Below, one piece after another: positions 1 to 8,200 of a DNA stretch of 64,000 nucleotides. This DNA comes from Amycolatopsis solani (lineage in GTDB: Bacteria > Actinomycetota > Actinomycetes > Mycobacteriales > Pseudonocardiaceae): positions 2,698,354 through 2,762,353 of the forward strand of contig NZ_JAWQJT010000002.1 of assembly GCF_033441515.1 (NCBI RefSeq), given 5' to 3'. The translations under genes were made by a program, and so were the position numbers. How positions within the stretch are numbered: the first letter of the stretch is position 1; each line of letters begins with the position of its first letter. The notes below the pieces were generated by a model. It did no database searches. It saw only the letters and a program-made list of their open reading frames with translations, and was not told where the DNA came from.

Positions 1-3000
1 CGGTGATCTTGTCGAGGTTCGGGCCGCCGTTGGCGGTCGTCGCCGTCGCCTTGATCTTGGACGTGCCCGCGGGCAGGGTGACCGGGACCGTGACCGTCTG
101 CCAGGTGTCCCAGGTGCCGGTGCCGCCGAAGGCCACCGCGGACGCCACCTTGGTGCCGTTGACCGAGATGTCCATCGGCCGGTTCGCCGTGGTGCCGTTG
201 GCGAACCGCAGGACGACGTTCGCGCTGCCCGCCGCGGCCGCGTTCACCGTGAACTCCACCGCGCTGCCGGTCGCGTTGTCGTAGTTGACGAACCCGGTGC
301 CGGTGAAGCCGGCGTGGTTCGACTCCGCGACGCCGTTCGTGATCGCCGCGTCCTCGGCCTGGTAGTCGGCCGGGGTGCCGGGGGTGACCGTGCCGTCCGC
401 CGGGATGGTCTTCGTCCCGGTGTTCCAGCCCGCGACCCGCACGGACGGCTTGGCGCCCTTGAGGTCCGCGGTCCGGTACGTCGCCGTCAGCGTGGTCGAT
501 TCGCCCGGCCAGAGGCTGACCTGGTTGTCGGTCCACCGCACGGGCAGCACCGGCGCGCCCGCCGCGCCGACCACGTGCGCGTCGACGAAGAACGCCGGCA
601 CCTTGCCGGACGCCGGGTTCGTCAGCGTCACCTTGGTCGTCGTGGTGCCGTCGCCGTTGGTGGTCGTGGTGGCGGTCGACCCCAGCGACACCTGGGCCAG
701 GCCGTTCAGCCCGGACAGGTCCGCGTACGACGTCGTCGGCGTGTAGTACCAGTCGCTGTTGCCCCAGTCGAGCGTGTCGGCCTTGGTGGACAGCCAGTAC
801 ACGTTCCGGCTGACCTCCTTGCCCGCCGAGTCGGTGAGCACCAGCTTCGCCAGGTACGTCGTCGACAGCCCGCTCACCGAGCCGATGGTCAGCGCGGTGG
901 TCTTCGCCCCGTCACCACCCACCGAAACGGCCTTGGACTGGCTGAACTTCTCCGTGCCGTCCAGGTTGTACAACTTCACGGACGCCGTGAGACCCGAAGC
1001 CGCGTCGTGGTTGTGGTTGACCACCACCACGGACTTGGTGTCGTACGAGTACTGGATGTGCAGCGGCTCGTTCGCCTTCTTGGCCCCGAAGTAGGAGCCG
1101 TTCTGGTCGAGGTAGGCGTCGAACAGCTGCCAGTGCAGCGACGTCCAGCCGCTGTTGAGCATCCAGTAGATGATCCCGGTGGCCGGGTTCGAGGCGTCGC
1201 TGAAGTTGCGCGAGTGCGACTCGAACTCGGCGCGGACGTTCTCGTACTGCGCCAGCTGCGCCTTCCGGACGTAGTCGTCGAGGTTCGCCGGCTTGCCGTA
1301 GCGGCCGGTCAGCGCGTCGCCGAACAGCTTGAGGTTGCCGAACGTCGAGGACGAGGACCGGTGGTACTGCGTGGCCGACGGGTTCTTCCACAGCGTGTCG
1401 AGCTCGCTCGAGGACAGCATCCGCTTGAGCGTGTCCATGGTCGGGATGTCCGGCCCGGCGCTGGTTTCGGAGTTGAAGCTCCACGCGCCGCCGAGGTCGG
1501 TGTGCGCCTTGTCGTACCAGTAGTTCGGCGGCACGTAGTCGTACGGCCCGTTCATCTTCATGCCCGACGACCCGAGCTGCGGCGACGACTTCGCCGACGC
1601 GGCCGGGACCACCGGGGTGGGCCAGTCCGCGGCGTTCAGCGCGTCGAGGTAGTTCTTCTCGATCGTCGCGTCGGGCGCGAAGTCGCTGCCGATCAGGAAG
1701 GAGATGACGCTCGGGTGGTCGCGCAGGCGCTCGGCCTCCGCGGTCATCGACGCCTTCGCGACCGGGTAGTCCGCGGCCGTCCACGGGTCACCCTTCTCGT
1801 CGCCGTTGACCTGGCCTTCCCACTTGTCGCAGCACTCCCAGCCGGGCAGCGTGAGCACGCCCATCTTGTCGGCGAGGTCGAAGAACTCGTCCGGCTCGAT
1901 GTGTCCTTCCAGGCGCACGGTGTTGAGCCCGAGGTCCTTGACGTAGGCGAGCTTGTCCGCCGCGTACTGCTCGTTCCAGCGCAGGAACAGGTCCGGCGAG
2001 TAGCCGCCGCCCTTGATCAGCAGCGGGCGCCCGTTGATCGTGTACGCCCGGCCGCCGCTGGAGTTCTTGTTCGCCGTCACCGTGCGGACGCCGAAGCTGG
2101 AGTGCGAGGTGTCCGATGCCGTGCCGCCGACGTTCGCCGCCAGATCGAGGTCGTAGAGCGGTTGCCCTCCCATCCCGGCCGGCCACCAGACCTGCGGGTT
2201 GTCGATCCCGACCACGCCGAACGTGACGGTCTTCTTCTCCTTCGCCGCCAGGGAAACCGTCTGGCTGATGGCCTTGCCGGCGACCGTGCCGGACACCGTC
2301 GTGCTCACCGCGCTCGCCGAATCGTTGCGGACGTCGGCCTTCACCGTCAGGTCGGCGTGGCTCAGCCCGGTCAGCTTCGTGACGACGTGGCCGCCGCGCA
2401 GCGCCACCGGGCCGCTGCGCCGGACGAGGACGTCCCGCACGATGCCCATGTTCTGGTCCGGCGGGGTCTGCGCCCAGTCGATCCAGCCCATCGACAGATC
2501 CTTGTTCGGGTCGTTCGGGTAGACCTTGAACGCGATGCTGTTCGTGCCCGCCTTCACCTGCGCGGTGATGTCCAGGTCGTGCCGGGTGTAGGCGCCGTTG
2601 ACCTGGGACTTGTCCGCGATCCGCGTCCCGTTGACCCAGACGTCGGCCTTGGACAGCACGCCGCTGAAGTCGAGGTAGGTGCGCTGGGTGGTGTCGGTGA
2701 CCGTGAGGTCGGTGCGGTACCACCAGGGGACCTGGAAGTCCGCGGCCGGCACGTTCTTCATGTTGGTCGAATAGAACGGGTCAGCGTACTTGCCGTTGGC
2801 CAGCAGACCGGCGTAGACGGTCGCGCGCGGGCCGACCGGGTACCAGCCGCTCGTGTTGTAACCGGGTTTCGAGACCGCGGAGTCGTCGCTCACCTGCGCC
2901 GACGTCTGGATGAGGAAGCCCGGGACCGCGGTGGCCGGGGCGGCGGCGGTGACCGCCGCCCGCACCTGCTCCTGCCCGGTCGCCGCCGGGACGGTCGCCC

Positions 3001-3067
3001 CGCTCACCCCGACGGCCAGCGTGGCCGCCACGAGTAGGGTGCGGGTTCTTTTCTGCCGATAGCTCAC
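1..3067 (-). CDS. csxA: Exo-beta-D-glucosaminidase (GH2, exo-chitosanase), C-terminus cut by window edge
   Basis: Secreted enzyme expected to release glucosamine from the non-reducing end of chitosan oligomers. The 1022 visible codons nearly complete the roughly 1032-residue family length, so only about ten residues are missing. The start is GTG at 3067, chosen because AGGAGG lies 8 bases upstream and a signal peptide follows (basic MSYRQKRTRT, then a hydrophobic run to about residue 30). The GH2 sugar-binding, immunoglobulin-like and TIM-barrel regions follow. Asp462 (in IGSDFAPD) and Glu534 (in FNSETSAGP) fit the acid/base and nucleophile; they are 72 residues apart, as are Asp469 and Glu541 of the characterised A. 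orientalis CsxA as I recall it. Residues from about 899 on (YQAEDA...) look like a CBM35 module. It is a single gene with its own upstream palindrome. Family assignment is very sure; substrate is by homology. Confidence 0.95.
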   Translation of the reverse strand, partial: MSYRQKRTRTLLVAATLAVGVSGATVPAATGQEQVRAAVTAAAPATAVPGFLIQTSAQVSDDSAVSKPGYNTSGWYPVGPRATVYAGLLANGKYADPFYSTNMKNVPAADFQVPWWYRTDLTVTDTTQRTYLDFSGVLSKADVWVNGTRIADKSQVNGAYTRHDLDITAQVKAGTNSIAFKVYPNDPNKDLSMGWIDWAQTPPDQNMGIVRDVLVRRSGPVALRGGHVVTKLTGLSHADLTVKADVRNDSASAVSTTVSGTVAGKAISQTVSLAAKEKKTVTFGVVGIDNPQVWWPAGMGGQPLYDLDLAANVGGTASDTSHSSFGVRTVTANKNSSGGRAYTINGRPLLIKGGGYSPDLFLRWNEQYAADKLAYVKDLGLNTVRLEGHIEPDEFFDLADKMGVLTLPGWECCDKWEGQVNGDEKGDPWTAADYPVAKASMTAEAERLRDHPSVISFLIGSDFAPDATIEKNYLDALNAADWPTPVVPAASAKSSPQLGSSGMKMNGPYDYVPPNYWYDKAHTDLGGAWSFNSETSAGPDIPTMDTLKRMLSSSELDTLWKNPSATQYHRSSSSTFGNLKLFGDALTGRYGKPANLDDYVRKAQLAQYENVRAEFESHSRNFSDASNPATGIIYWMLNSGWTSLHWQLFDAYLDQNGSYFGAKKANEPLHIQYSYDTKSVVVVNHNHDAASGLTASVKLYNLDGTEKFSQSKAVSVGGDGAKTTALTIGSVSGLSTTYLAKLVLTDSAGKEVSRNVYWLSTKADTLDWGNSDWYYTPTTSYADLSGLNGLAQVSLGSTATTTTNGDGTTTTKVTLTNPASGKVPAFFVDAHVVGAAGAPVLPVRWTDNQVSLWPGESTTLTATYRTADLKGAKPSVRVAGWNTGTKTIPADGTVTPGTPADYQAEDAAITNGVAESNHAGFTGTGFVNYDNATGSAVEFTVNAAAAGSANVVLRFANGTTANRPMDISVNGTKVASAVAFGGTGTWDTWQTVTVPVTLPAGTSKIKATATTANGGPNLDKIT

Positions 3068-3109
3068 TAGCGCGCCTCCTAGGCACCGCGGCGGCGAGGG
3101 ACAGGTTTC

Positions 3110-3128
3110 GTTAGTAAAGTTCCCTAAC
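3110..3128. promoter_or_regulatory. Imperfect palindrome upstream of csxA, probable repressor box
   Basis: GTTAGTAAAGTTCCCTAAC lies 43 bases upstream of the csxA start. The GTTAG/CTAAC arms and the inner AA/TT pairs are symmetric (7 of 9 pairs). The shape resembles the operator described for chitosanase genes controlled by the ROK-family repressor CsnR in Streptomyces. That link is from memory of the family; the symmetry is seen directly. Confidence 0.6.
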
Positions 3129-3179
3129 AATTGCGGACGATCGTAGCGGGCCGATCACGCGGAGAACAGGGGCGTTTCG

Positions 3180-4412
3180 TCAGACCCGGGCGGCCTGCCA
3201 CGCCGCGGCGGCGCGCAGGGCCAGCAGGAGCGGCAGGGAACCGTCTTCCCAGAGCCGTTGAGGAAGTGCCTCGCTGAGCGGGACACCGGCGGAGAGCGCG
3301 GCGCCGACCGCTGGGAGGTCGACGTCGAAGAGCGTCAGGCCGGCGCTGTAGAGCCGTTCGCCGCTGACCGGGCGGCGCCGGGCGACCTCCGTGCTGTCGA
3401 CGGCCAGCTCGGTCAGCCCGAAGAACTCCGGCTTGGCGCCGCGCTCCATCCAGCGGGCGAACCCGACGACCTTCGTCTCGCGGACGTCCACGGGGGCGAG
3501 CCCGCTTTCCTCGCACAATTCGCGTTCCATCCCGGCGCGGACGGCGGTGTGGAGGGCGCGGCGCGCGCCACCGTCCGGCGTGCGCAGGTCCCGGGGTTCG
3601 AGCGAGCCGCTGCCCGACGGCGCGAGCAGCAGCCCGCTCACGGCGTTGAGCGCCGACTGCCGGACGGTGACGAGCTTGCCGTCGGTGGTGAAGGCGACGG
3701 TGGAGACGCCGACGTGGTCGGCCAGCGAGCTGCCGCTCAGCTCGCGCAGCGCACCGGCCGAGTCGGTGAGCTCGGCCTTGCGCAGGTCGTACTCCTCACC
3801 GGTTTCGGTGCGTGTGATGCGCAGCGTGCCGAGTTCGTTCGAGCAGACGGCGTCGAAGAACCGGGCGCGGTGCAACCGGATCGGCGCCGGCCGCGCACCG
3901 GCGGCCGGCAGCGGGTCGCCGCGCAGGCCGACGACGGGGCCGTTGAACAGGAGCCGGCCGCGGGCCCGCAGCGGGAGGACGTGCGGCGCGGTCGCCTTCA
4001 GCGACGGCGGCAGGCGGTACGGCTCTTCCGCGACCTCGATGGTGTGCCGCTCTTCCCAGAGGGCGCGGTCGATCGCGGCGCTGACCAGCGCTGTCCCGCG
4101 GGCGGGCACGGCGAGGTAGGCGGCTTCGGGGTAGGCGGGCGGCGGCGGGAGTTCGGCGGTGGGGAAGGGCGCGGCGATGGCGGTGAACTCGAACCCGGCC
4201 CACCGGCGGCGCAGCAGCCGCACGTCCCGCGTGAAGGTGGCTACGCCGAGCGCGAGCGCCACGACCGAAAGCACCACGCCGATGGCGCTCGGCAGGATGG
4301 TGACGACCCCGAGCAGCACCCCGAGCCCGGACGCGGCGAGCGGCCATTCCCGGGCGCCGAGGAAGCCGAGGTAGTCCGCCCTGGCCCGGGCGCGGCGCGT
4401 CAGTTTTCCCAT
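3180..4412 (-). CDS. Membrane-anchored protein with partial Nudix motif
   Basis: Unassigned 410-residue protein. After a basic N-terminus (MGKLTRRARARAD) two hydrophobic stretches at about residues 25-65 predict a membrane hairpin; the rest is soluble. Near residue 300 RELCEESGL fits the end of a Nudix box (REUXEEXGU), but the glutamate expected eight residues before its Arg is Thr, so hydrolase activity is doubtful. ATG at 4412 was chosen; an in-frame GTG at 4430 is possible, and neither has a clear Shine-Dalgarno sequence. It stands alone between csxA and the ychJ-like gene, all read leftward. Confidence 0.7.
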   Translation of the reverse strand: MGKLTRRARARADYLGFLGAREWPLAASGLGVLLGVVTILPSAIGVVLSVVALALGVATFTRDVRLLRRRWAGFEFTAIAAPFPTAELPPPPAYPEAAYLAVPARGTALVSAAIDRALWEERHTIEVAEEPYRLPPSLKATAPHVLPLRARGRLLFNGPVVGLRGDPLPAAGARPAPIRLHRARFFDAVCSNELGTLRITRTETGEEYDLRKAELTDSAGALRELSGSSLADHVGVSTVAFTTDGKLVTVRQSALNAVSGLLLAPSGSGSLEPRDLRTPDGGARRALHTAVRAGMERELCEESGLAPVDVRETKVVGFARWMERGAKPEFFGLTELAVDSTEVARRRPVSGERLYSAGLTLFDVDLPAVGAALSAGVPLSEALPQRLWEDGSLPLLLALRAAAAWQAARV

Positions 4413-4456
4413 CGCCGCACTGTTTAGCACGACGACGGCGGTGCGCGGGACGGGTT

Positions 4457-4837
4457 TCAGGCTTCGGCGTCGAGGTAGACCCAGTGGCCGTCGTCACGCC
4501 GGAAGCGGCTGTTCTCCTCCAGGAAGCCGTCCCGGCCCCGGTGGCGGTAGTGCGCCCGGAACTCGACGGTGCCTTCGGTGTGCAGCAGGCCCCCACCGGT
4601 GCGGCCGAGGATCTCGAGCCGCGTCCACTGCTGGCTTTCGTCGAGACTGAGGTGCCGGGGCCGGGTGCCGGGGTGCCAGGTCCGGAGCAGGTAGGCGGTG
4701 TCGCCGACGGCGAAGGCGCTGAACCGCGACCGCATCAGCAGTTCGGCCGTCGGCGCGGCGAGCGCGCCACCGTGGAACCGGCCGCAGCAGGCGGCGTAGG
4801 ACTCGGCGAGACCACACGGGCACGGGACGGGAGGCAC
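4457..4837 (-). CDS. YchJ-family SEC-C motif protein
   Basis: Small 126-residue protein of the YchJ/UPF0225 family, of unknown molecular role. The N-terminus CPCGLAESYAACCGRFH is the cysteine-rich SEC-C metal-binding motif. LMRSRFSAFAVGDTAYL and the WHPGTRP segment are typical of the NTF2-like fold that follows in this family, and it ends with DDGHWVYLDAEA. The GTG start at 4837 puts the Cys motif at residues 6-8, where relatives have it. It lies 32 bases downstream of rnhA in the same direction and may share its transcript. Confidence 0.85.
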   Translation of the reverse strand: MPPVPCPCGLAESYAACCGRFHGGALAAPTAELLMRSRFSAFAVGDTAYLLRTWHPGTRPRHLSLDESQQWTRLEILGRTGGGLLHTEGTVEFRAHYRHRGRDGFLEENSRFRRDDGHWVYLDAEA

Positions 4838-4869
4838 CGGGGAATTGTGCCACGACCGTCCACTCGGGA

Positions 4870-5331
4870 CTAACCGGCGTTGACCGGTTTCCCGGACTCC
4901 CGCGCCTCCTGCGCCCCGCGGACCGCGAGCCGGTCGGCGCGTTCGTTCTCCGGGTGGCCCGCGTGGCCCTTCACCCACAGCCACTCGACCTGGTGCCCGC
5001 CGATCGCCGCGTCGAGGCGCTGCCACAGGTCCGCGTTCTTCACCGGCTCGCGCGCCGCCGTCTGCCAGCCGTTGTTCTTCCAGCGGGGCAGCCACTGCGT
5101 GATGCCGTTGCGCACGTACGTGCTGTCGGTGAACACGCGCACCTGCGACGGCCGCGTCAGGGTTTCCAACGCCCGGATCGGGGCGGTCAGCTCCATCCGG
5201 TTGTTCGTCGTCGGCGTGGCCTCGCCGCCGTACAGCTCGCGCTCGTGCTTGCCGTAGCGCAGCACCGCGCCCCAGCCGCCCGGTCCGGGGTTTCCGCTGC
5301 ACGCGCCGTCGGTGTAGATCTCCACGTCCAC
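4870..5331 (-). CDS. rnhA: Ribonuclease HI
   Basis: Cuts the RNA strand of RNA-DNA hybrids and helps remove primers and R-loops. The 153-residue protein is a stand-alone type 1 RNase H. The metal-binding acidic residues are Asp8 (YTDGAC), Glu47 (NNRMEL), Asp69 (FTDSTYV) and Asp133 (ERADRLA), with catalytic His123 in KGHAGH. The basic substrate-binding segment WKNNGWQT is present. The start is GTG at 5331. It is followed at 32 bases by the ychJ-like gene. Confidence 0.95.
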   Translation of the reverse strand: MDVEIYTDGACSGNPGPGGWGAVLRYGKHERELYGGEATPTTNNRMELTAPIRALETLTRPSQVRVFTDSTYVRNGITQWLPRWKNNGWQTAAREPVKNADLWQRLDAAIGGHQVEWLWVKGHAGHPENERADRLAVRGAQEARESGKPVNAG

Positions 5332-5418
5332 GCGGCGACCCTATCGGTTGCGGTGCTCGCCGAACGCCGCCACGCCGGGTTACGGTGGGCATCCGGAGCG
5401 GAGCGGGAGTTCGGGGCG

Positions 5419-6126
5419 ATGAACGGGCACGACGACACGGCGGATGGCGCGCTCCTGGCCTACCTCGCCGACGCCGATCGCGAGTACCTGCTCGCCCGGG
5501 GCACCCGGCGGCGGTTCCGCGCGAACGACGTCGTGCTCATGGAGGGCGACCCCTCCGATCACGTCCACGTGCTGGTTTCCGGCTGGGTGCGGGTGTCCGC
5601 GATCGTCGAGGACGGCCGCGAGGTGCTCTTCGGCCTGCGCGGCCCGGGTGAGGTGCTCGGCGACCTCGCGGCCGTGACCGGGCGCCCGCGCACGGCCTCG
5701 GTCCGCGCGATCGAACCCTGCACCGTCTTCCAGCTGACCGGGGCGCAGTTCATCGACGTCCTGCACGCCCGGCCCGAGATCGCCATCGCGACGATCAAGA
5801 CCGTCGCCGCCCGGCTCCGCAACGCCGAGTCCGCCCGGGTCGACTCGGCGGCCCTCGACGTCACCCGGCGGGTCGCGGTGCACCTGCTGCGGCTGGCCGA
5901 AGAACACGGACGGTCGGTCCCCGAGGGCGTGGTCATCGAGGCCGCGTTGTCGCAGACCGACATCGCCGCGCAGGTCGGCGCCGCCCGGCGGACCGTCGCC
6001 CGGGCGCTGCGCGTGCTGCGCGAGCGGGGGATCGTCGAGACCGGCCGCCGCCGGATCCTCATCCGCAAGCTGCGCGTGCTGCAGGCCTTCGCCCGTTCTG
6101 AGCCAAACGGCACACAAGGGCAGTGA
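5419..6126 (+). CDS. Crp/Fnr-family transcriptional regulator
   Basis: A 235-residue cytosolic DNA-binding regulator. Residues about 20-130 form a cyclic-nucleotide-binding-like beta-barrel (MEGDPSDHVHVLVSGWVRVS, GPGEVLGDLAAVTGRPRTASVRA). Residues about 150-220 form a winged helix-turn-helix with a recognition region near ALSQTDIAAQVGAARRTVARAL. There is no cysteine cluster for an Fe-S cofactor and the strict cAMP-contact pattern of Crp is not evident, so the ligand is unknown. ATG at 5419 lies about 75 bases from the divergent rnhA start, so it could control rnhA-ychJ or itself. Confidence 0.85.
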   Translation: MNGHDDTADGALLAYLADADREYLLARGTRRRFRANDVVLMEGDPSDHVHVLVSGWVRVSAIVEDGREVLFGLRGPGEVLGDLAAVTGRPRTASVRAIEPCTVFQLTGAQFIDVLHARPEIAIATIKTVAARLRNAESARVDSAALDVTRRVAVHLLRLAEEHGRSVPEGVVIEAALSQTDIAAQVGAARRTVARALRVLRERGIVETGRRRILIRKLRVLQAFARSEPNGTQGQ

Positions 6127-6403
6127 CAGCGGGCATCTGACGACCGCCGCGACCCGGCGATCCTGGAACCCGGCCGGGAAAAGAATGCGATGCCACCGGC
6201 CGGATTTCATTTTCGAGCGAGGTCCGGGAGTGCTCGTCGTGAACGTCACCGCAAGTTTTCGCCCCTGGTGAAATCGGTCTCCGCCGCGTTCGTGGCCGGT
6301 GCTGTCGCGGGTTTTCCCCGCGAACGCCGGAAACGCGGGGAGCCTGCCACGACTCCGCGCCGCTCTCCACCTCGGCCTTGGTGCTGCGATGAGGAGGTGT
6401 GTG

Positions 6404-6448
6404 ATGGAAAGCCACTCGATCTGGGCCCTGATCTTCGGGGCCGGCTGA
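6404..6448 (+). CDS. Possible 14-residue peptide gene with strong ribosome-binding site
   Basis: Short ORF MESHSIWALIFGAG. It has a perfect GAGGAGG Shine-Dalgarno 6 bases before ATG and is followed 13 bases after its stop by a 13-bp GC-rich hairpin, so start, stop and terminator form a compact gene-like unit. The peptide is partly hydrophobic (IWALIFGAG) and could be membrane-active or a leader peptide, but no function is recognised. Its size means chance cannot be excluded; the Shine-Dalgarno plus terminator pair is the argument. Confidence 0.4.
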   Translation: MESHSIWALIFGAG

Positions 6449-6461
6449 CCCACGGAGGGAA

Positions 6462-6498
6462 CCCGGCCGGCCGGCACGCGGGGGGCCGGCCGGCCGGG
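6462..6498 (+). terminator. 13-bp GC hairpin after the short ORF
   Basis: CCCGGCCGGCCGG (6462-6474) and its exact reverse complement (6486-6498) flank an 11-base loop. There is no U-tract, which is usual for actinomycete terminators. It separates the 14-codon ORF from the gene at 6602. The rest of the 6127-6600 gap shows nothing recognisable. Confidence 0.6.
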
Positions 6499-6601
6499 CA
6501 TTCCGCGAATGCGCGTGTCCGGGATTTGTCACGTCACCCCCGCCCTCGGCCGCTGGTAATGTGAACAGCTCTTTCCACCGGCGGCGCGGAAGTGAGGTGG
6601 G

Positions 6602-7567
6602 ATGACGTCGGAGAACGCGTTCCCGTTCGTGCGCGAACTGAACGAACTGCGCCGCGGCCGCGGGCTCGACGCGGCCGACCTGCACCAGCGGATCGGCCCC
6701 TGCCTGCGAGCGGCCTGCGAGATCGCCGACGACGACCCGCCCGCCGACGCCCGGCACAAGGTCGTGCTGCGGCTGACCGAGCTGTGCGGCCGGCTGCCCG
6801 CGGACCTGCGGCTGGCCGCGCTGGCGGCGCTCGGCCTGCACGAGGAGGCGGCGGGCGAGTTCCTCGACCGGCGGATCTCGTGGCTGGCCAGCGTCCTCGA
6901 CCGTGACCCGCGCACCGCGCGCCGCCGGATCGACCTCGCGTTCCGGCGGCTCGACGAGCTGCTCGGCGCGTCCCCGCGCGAGCGTGACCTGCACCCGCTG
7001 GCCGGCTGGTACGTCGAGTCGATGAAGGCGATGCTCCGGCTCGACCGCGATCCGCCGGACCTGCAGGAGGAACGCCGGATCGTTGCGGAGGTCGACGAGC
7101 TCGACGAGCTGGTGCTGTCGTTCAGCGTGCCCGCCGAGCCGGGCATCGACCCGGTGCCCGCCATCGCCGCCGACGTGCTGTTCGGCGGCGAAATCGTCGA
7201 ATCGCGCCAGGTTTCGGCGAGCCACGCCCAGTTCGTCATGCGGCTGCCGAGCCCGCTGCGGCTCGGGCAGCGGCACGAATACGGCATCCGCTTCGCCCCG
7301 CAGCGCACTTCGCTGCGGCCGTACTACGTGATGACGCCGTTGCGGCGCTGCGAGAAGTTCTCGGTACGGGTGCGGTTCGACCGCGAGGTCCCGCCGTCCC
7401 GGGTGTGGCGGCTCAACGGCGTGCCCGGCCGCGTGATCGACGACGGCACCGACTCCGGCGACGCGCTGACGGTCAACAGCCTCGGCGAGGTCGGGCTCGA
7501 GTTCCACGACCTGCACCAGGGGCTGAGCTACGGACTGCAGTGGTCGGCCGATCCCGGAGGGGATTGA
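6602..7567 (+). CDS. Conserved actinobacterial protein of unknown function
   Basis: A 321-residue soluble protein without a signal peptide. The N-terminal half is helical and Arg-rich, with a segment DRDPRTARRRIDLAFRRLDE recurrent in actinobacterial proteins of unknown role. The C-terminal half (from about residue 165) is rich in beta-strands and may be an immunoglobulin-like fold. ATG at 6602 has a GAGGTGGG Shine-Dalgarno. It ends 7 bases before the next gene, so the two are probably co-translated and may act together. I cannot name a function. Confidence 0.7.
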   Translation: MTSENAFPFVRELNELRRGRGLDAADLHQRIGPCLRAACEIADDDPPADARHKVVLRLTELCGRLPADLRLAALAALGLHEEAAGEFLDRRISWLASVLDRDPRTARRRIDLAFRRLDELLGASPRERDLHPLAGWYVESMKAMLRLDRDPPDLQEERRIVAEVDELDELVLSFSVPAEPGIDPVPAIAADVLFGGEIVESRQVSASHAQFVMRLPSPLRLGQRHEYGIRFAPQRTSLRPYYVMTPLRRCEKFSVRVRFDREVPPSRVWRLNGVPGRVIDDGTDSGDALTVNSLGEVGLEFHDLHQGLSYGLQWSADPGGD

Positions 7568-7574
7568 GCGGGCC

Positions 7575-8180
7575 GTGCGCACCGATCCGGTGACCGCGAC
7601 CGTCGTCCGGCTCGGGATCGTCGCACCGAGCCGGGGGCGGACGGCTCGCGCGGTGCACCTCGGCGTCACCCTCGACGCGGTGCTGGACGAGGTGTTCGAA
7701 GCCGTCCCGGTGCCCTACCGCACGCCGACCTGGTTCCGCCGGGCGGAAGGCGACGCCACGACGTTGATCATCCCGCCGACGGTGCCGCACGGCTGGGTCG
7801 CGCGGGAGCTCGTGGCGCTGCTGGACGGCGCGCTGCGGCGCCGCAACCGCCACCTCAACGAGTTCGGCAGGCTCCGGCTGCGGATGGCGGCCGACCACGG
7901 CGACGTCGTGCTGCGCCCGCCCTACTTCGGCGGCGCCGCGGTGGCGCTGGCGACCTGGCTGTGCGCGGCCGAGGTGCTCAAGGCCGCGATCGCGGCGGCG
8001 CCGGAGCTGGACCTGCTGCTGATCGTCTCCGATCGCTTCCACACCGCGCTGCCCGGCGACCCGGGTTTCCGGCGGGTCGTCGTGCCGGCCGGCGGCGAGC
8101 GAGAAATCGCCTGGCTGGGCCCGGGTCCGGATACTGGGACGCGGAATACCGCGGGCGGCGGTGGGTTGGCACCGTCGTAG
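7575..8180 (+). CDS. Degenerate class III nucleotidyl-cyclase-like protein
   Basis: A 201-residue protein. The layout EGDATTLIIPPTVPHGW, then a helix, RLRLRMAADHGDV, GGAAVALATWL and LIVSDRFH follows class III adenylate/guanylate cyclase homology domains, in a shortened actinobacterial variant where a GDG-type turn is followed by IPP and VSD signatures. The metal-binding Asp normally in the first strand is not seen (VHLGVTLD), so it is probably catalytically dead. GTG at 7575 follows the upstream stop by 7 bases. The cyclase resemblance is by pattern only. Confidence 0.6.
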   Translation: MRTDPVTATVVRLGIVAPSRGRTARAVHLGVTLDAVLDEVFEAVPVPYRTPTWFRRAEGDATTLIIPPTVPHGWVARELVALLDGALRRRNRHLNEFGRLRLRMAADHGDVVLRPPYFGGAAVALATWLCAAEVLKAAIAAAPELDLLLIVSDRFHTALPGDPGFRRVVVPAGGEREIAWLGPGPDTGTRNTAGGGGLAPS

Positions 8181-8200
8181 CCGATGGGAAGGGGCCCGCG

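Noticed and set aside
314..3037. A 907-codon + strand frame opposite csxA
   Set aside because: The minus strand encodes a GH2 enzyme with intact catalytic residues; the + frame is Arg/Val-rich shadow.
6127..6403. Further genes or RNAs in the gap before the short ORF
   Set aside because: No frame with a plausible start, Shine-Dalgarno and coding bias; no known RNA motif.
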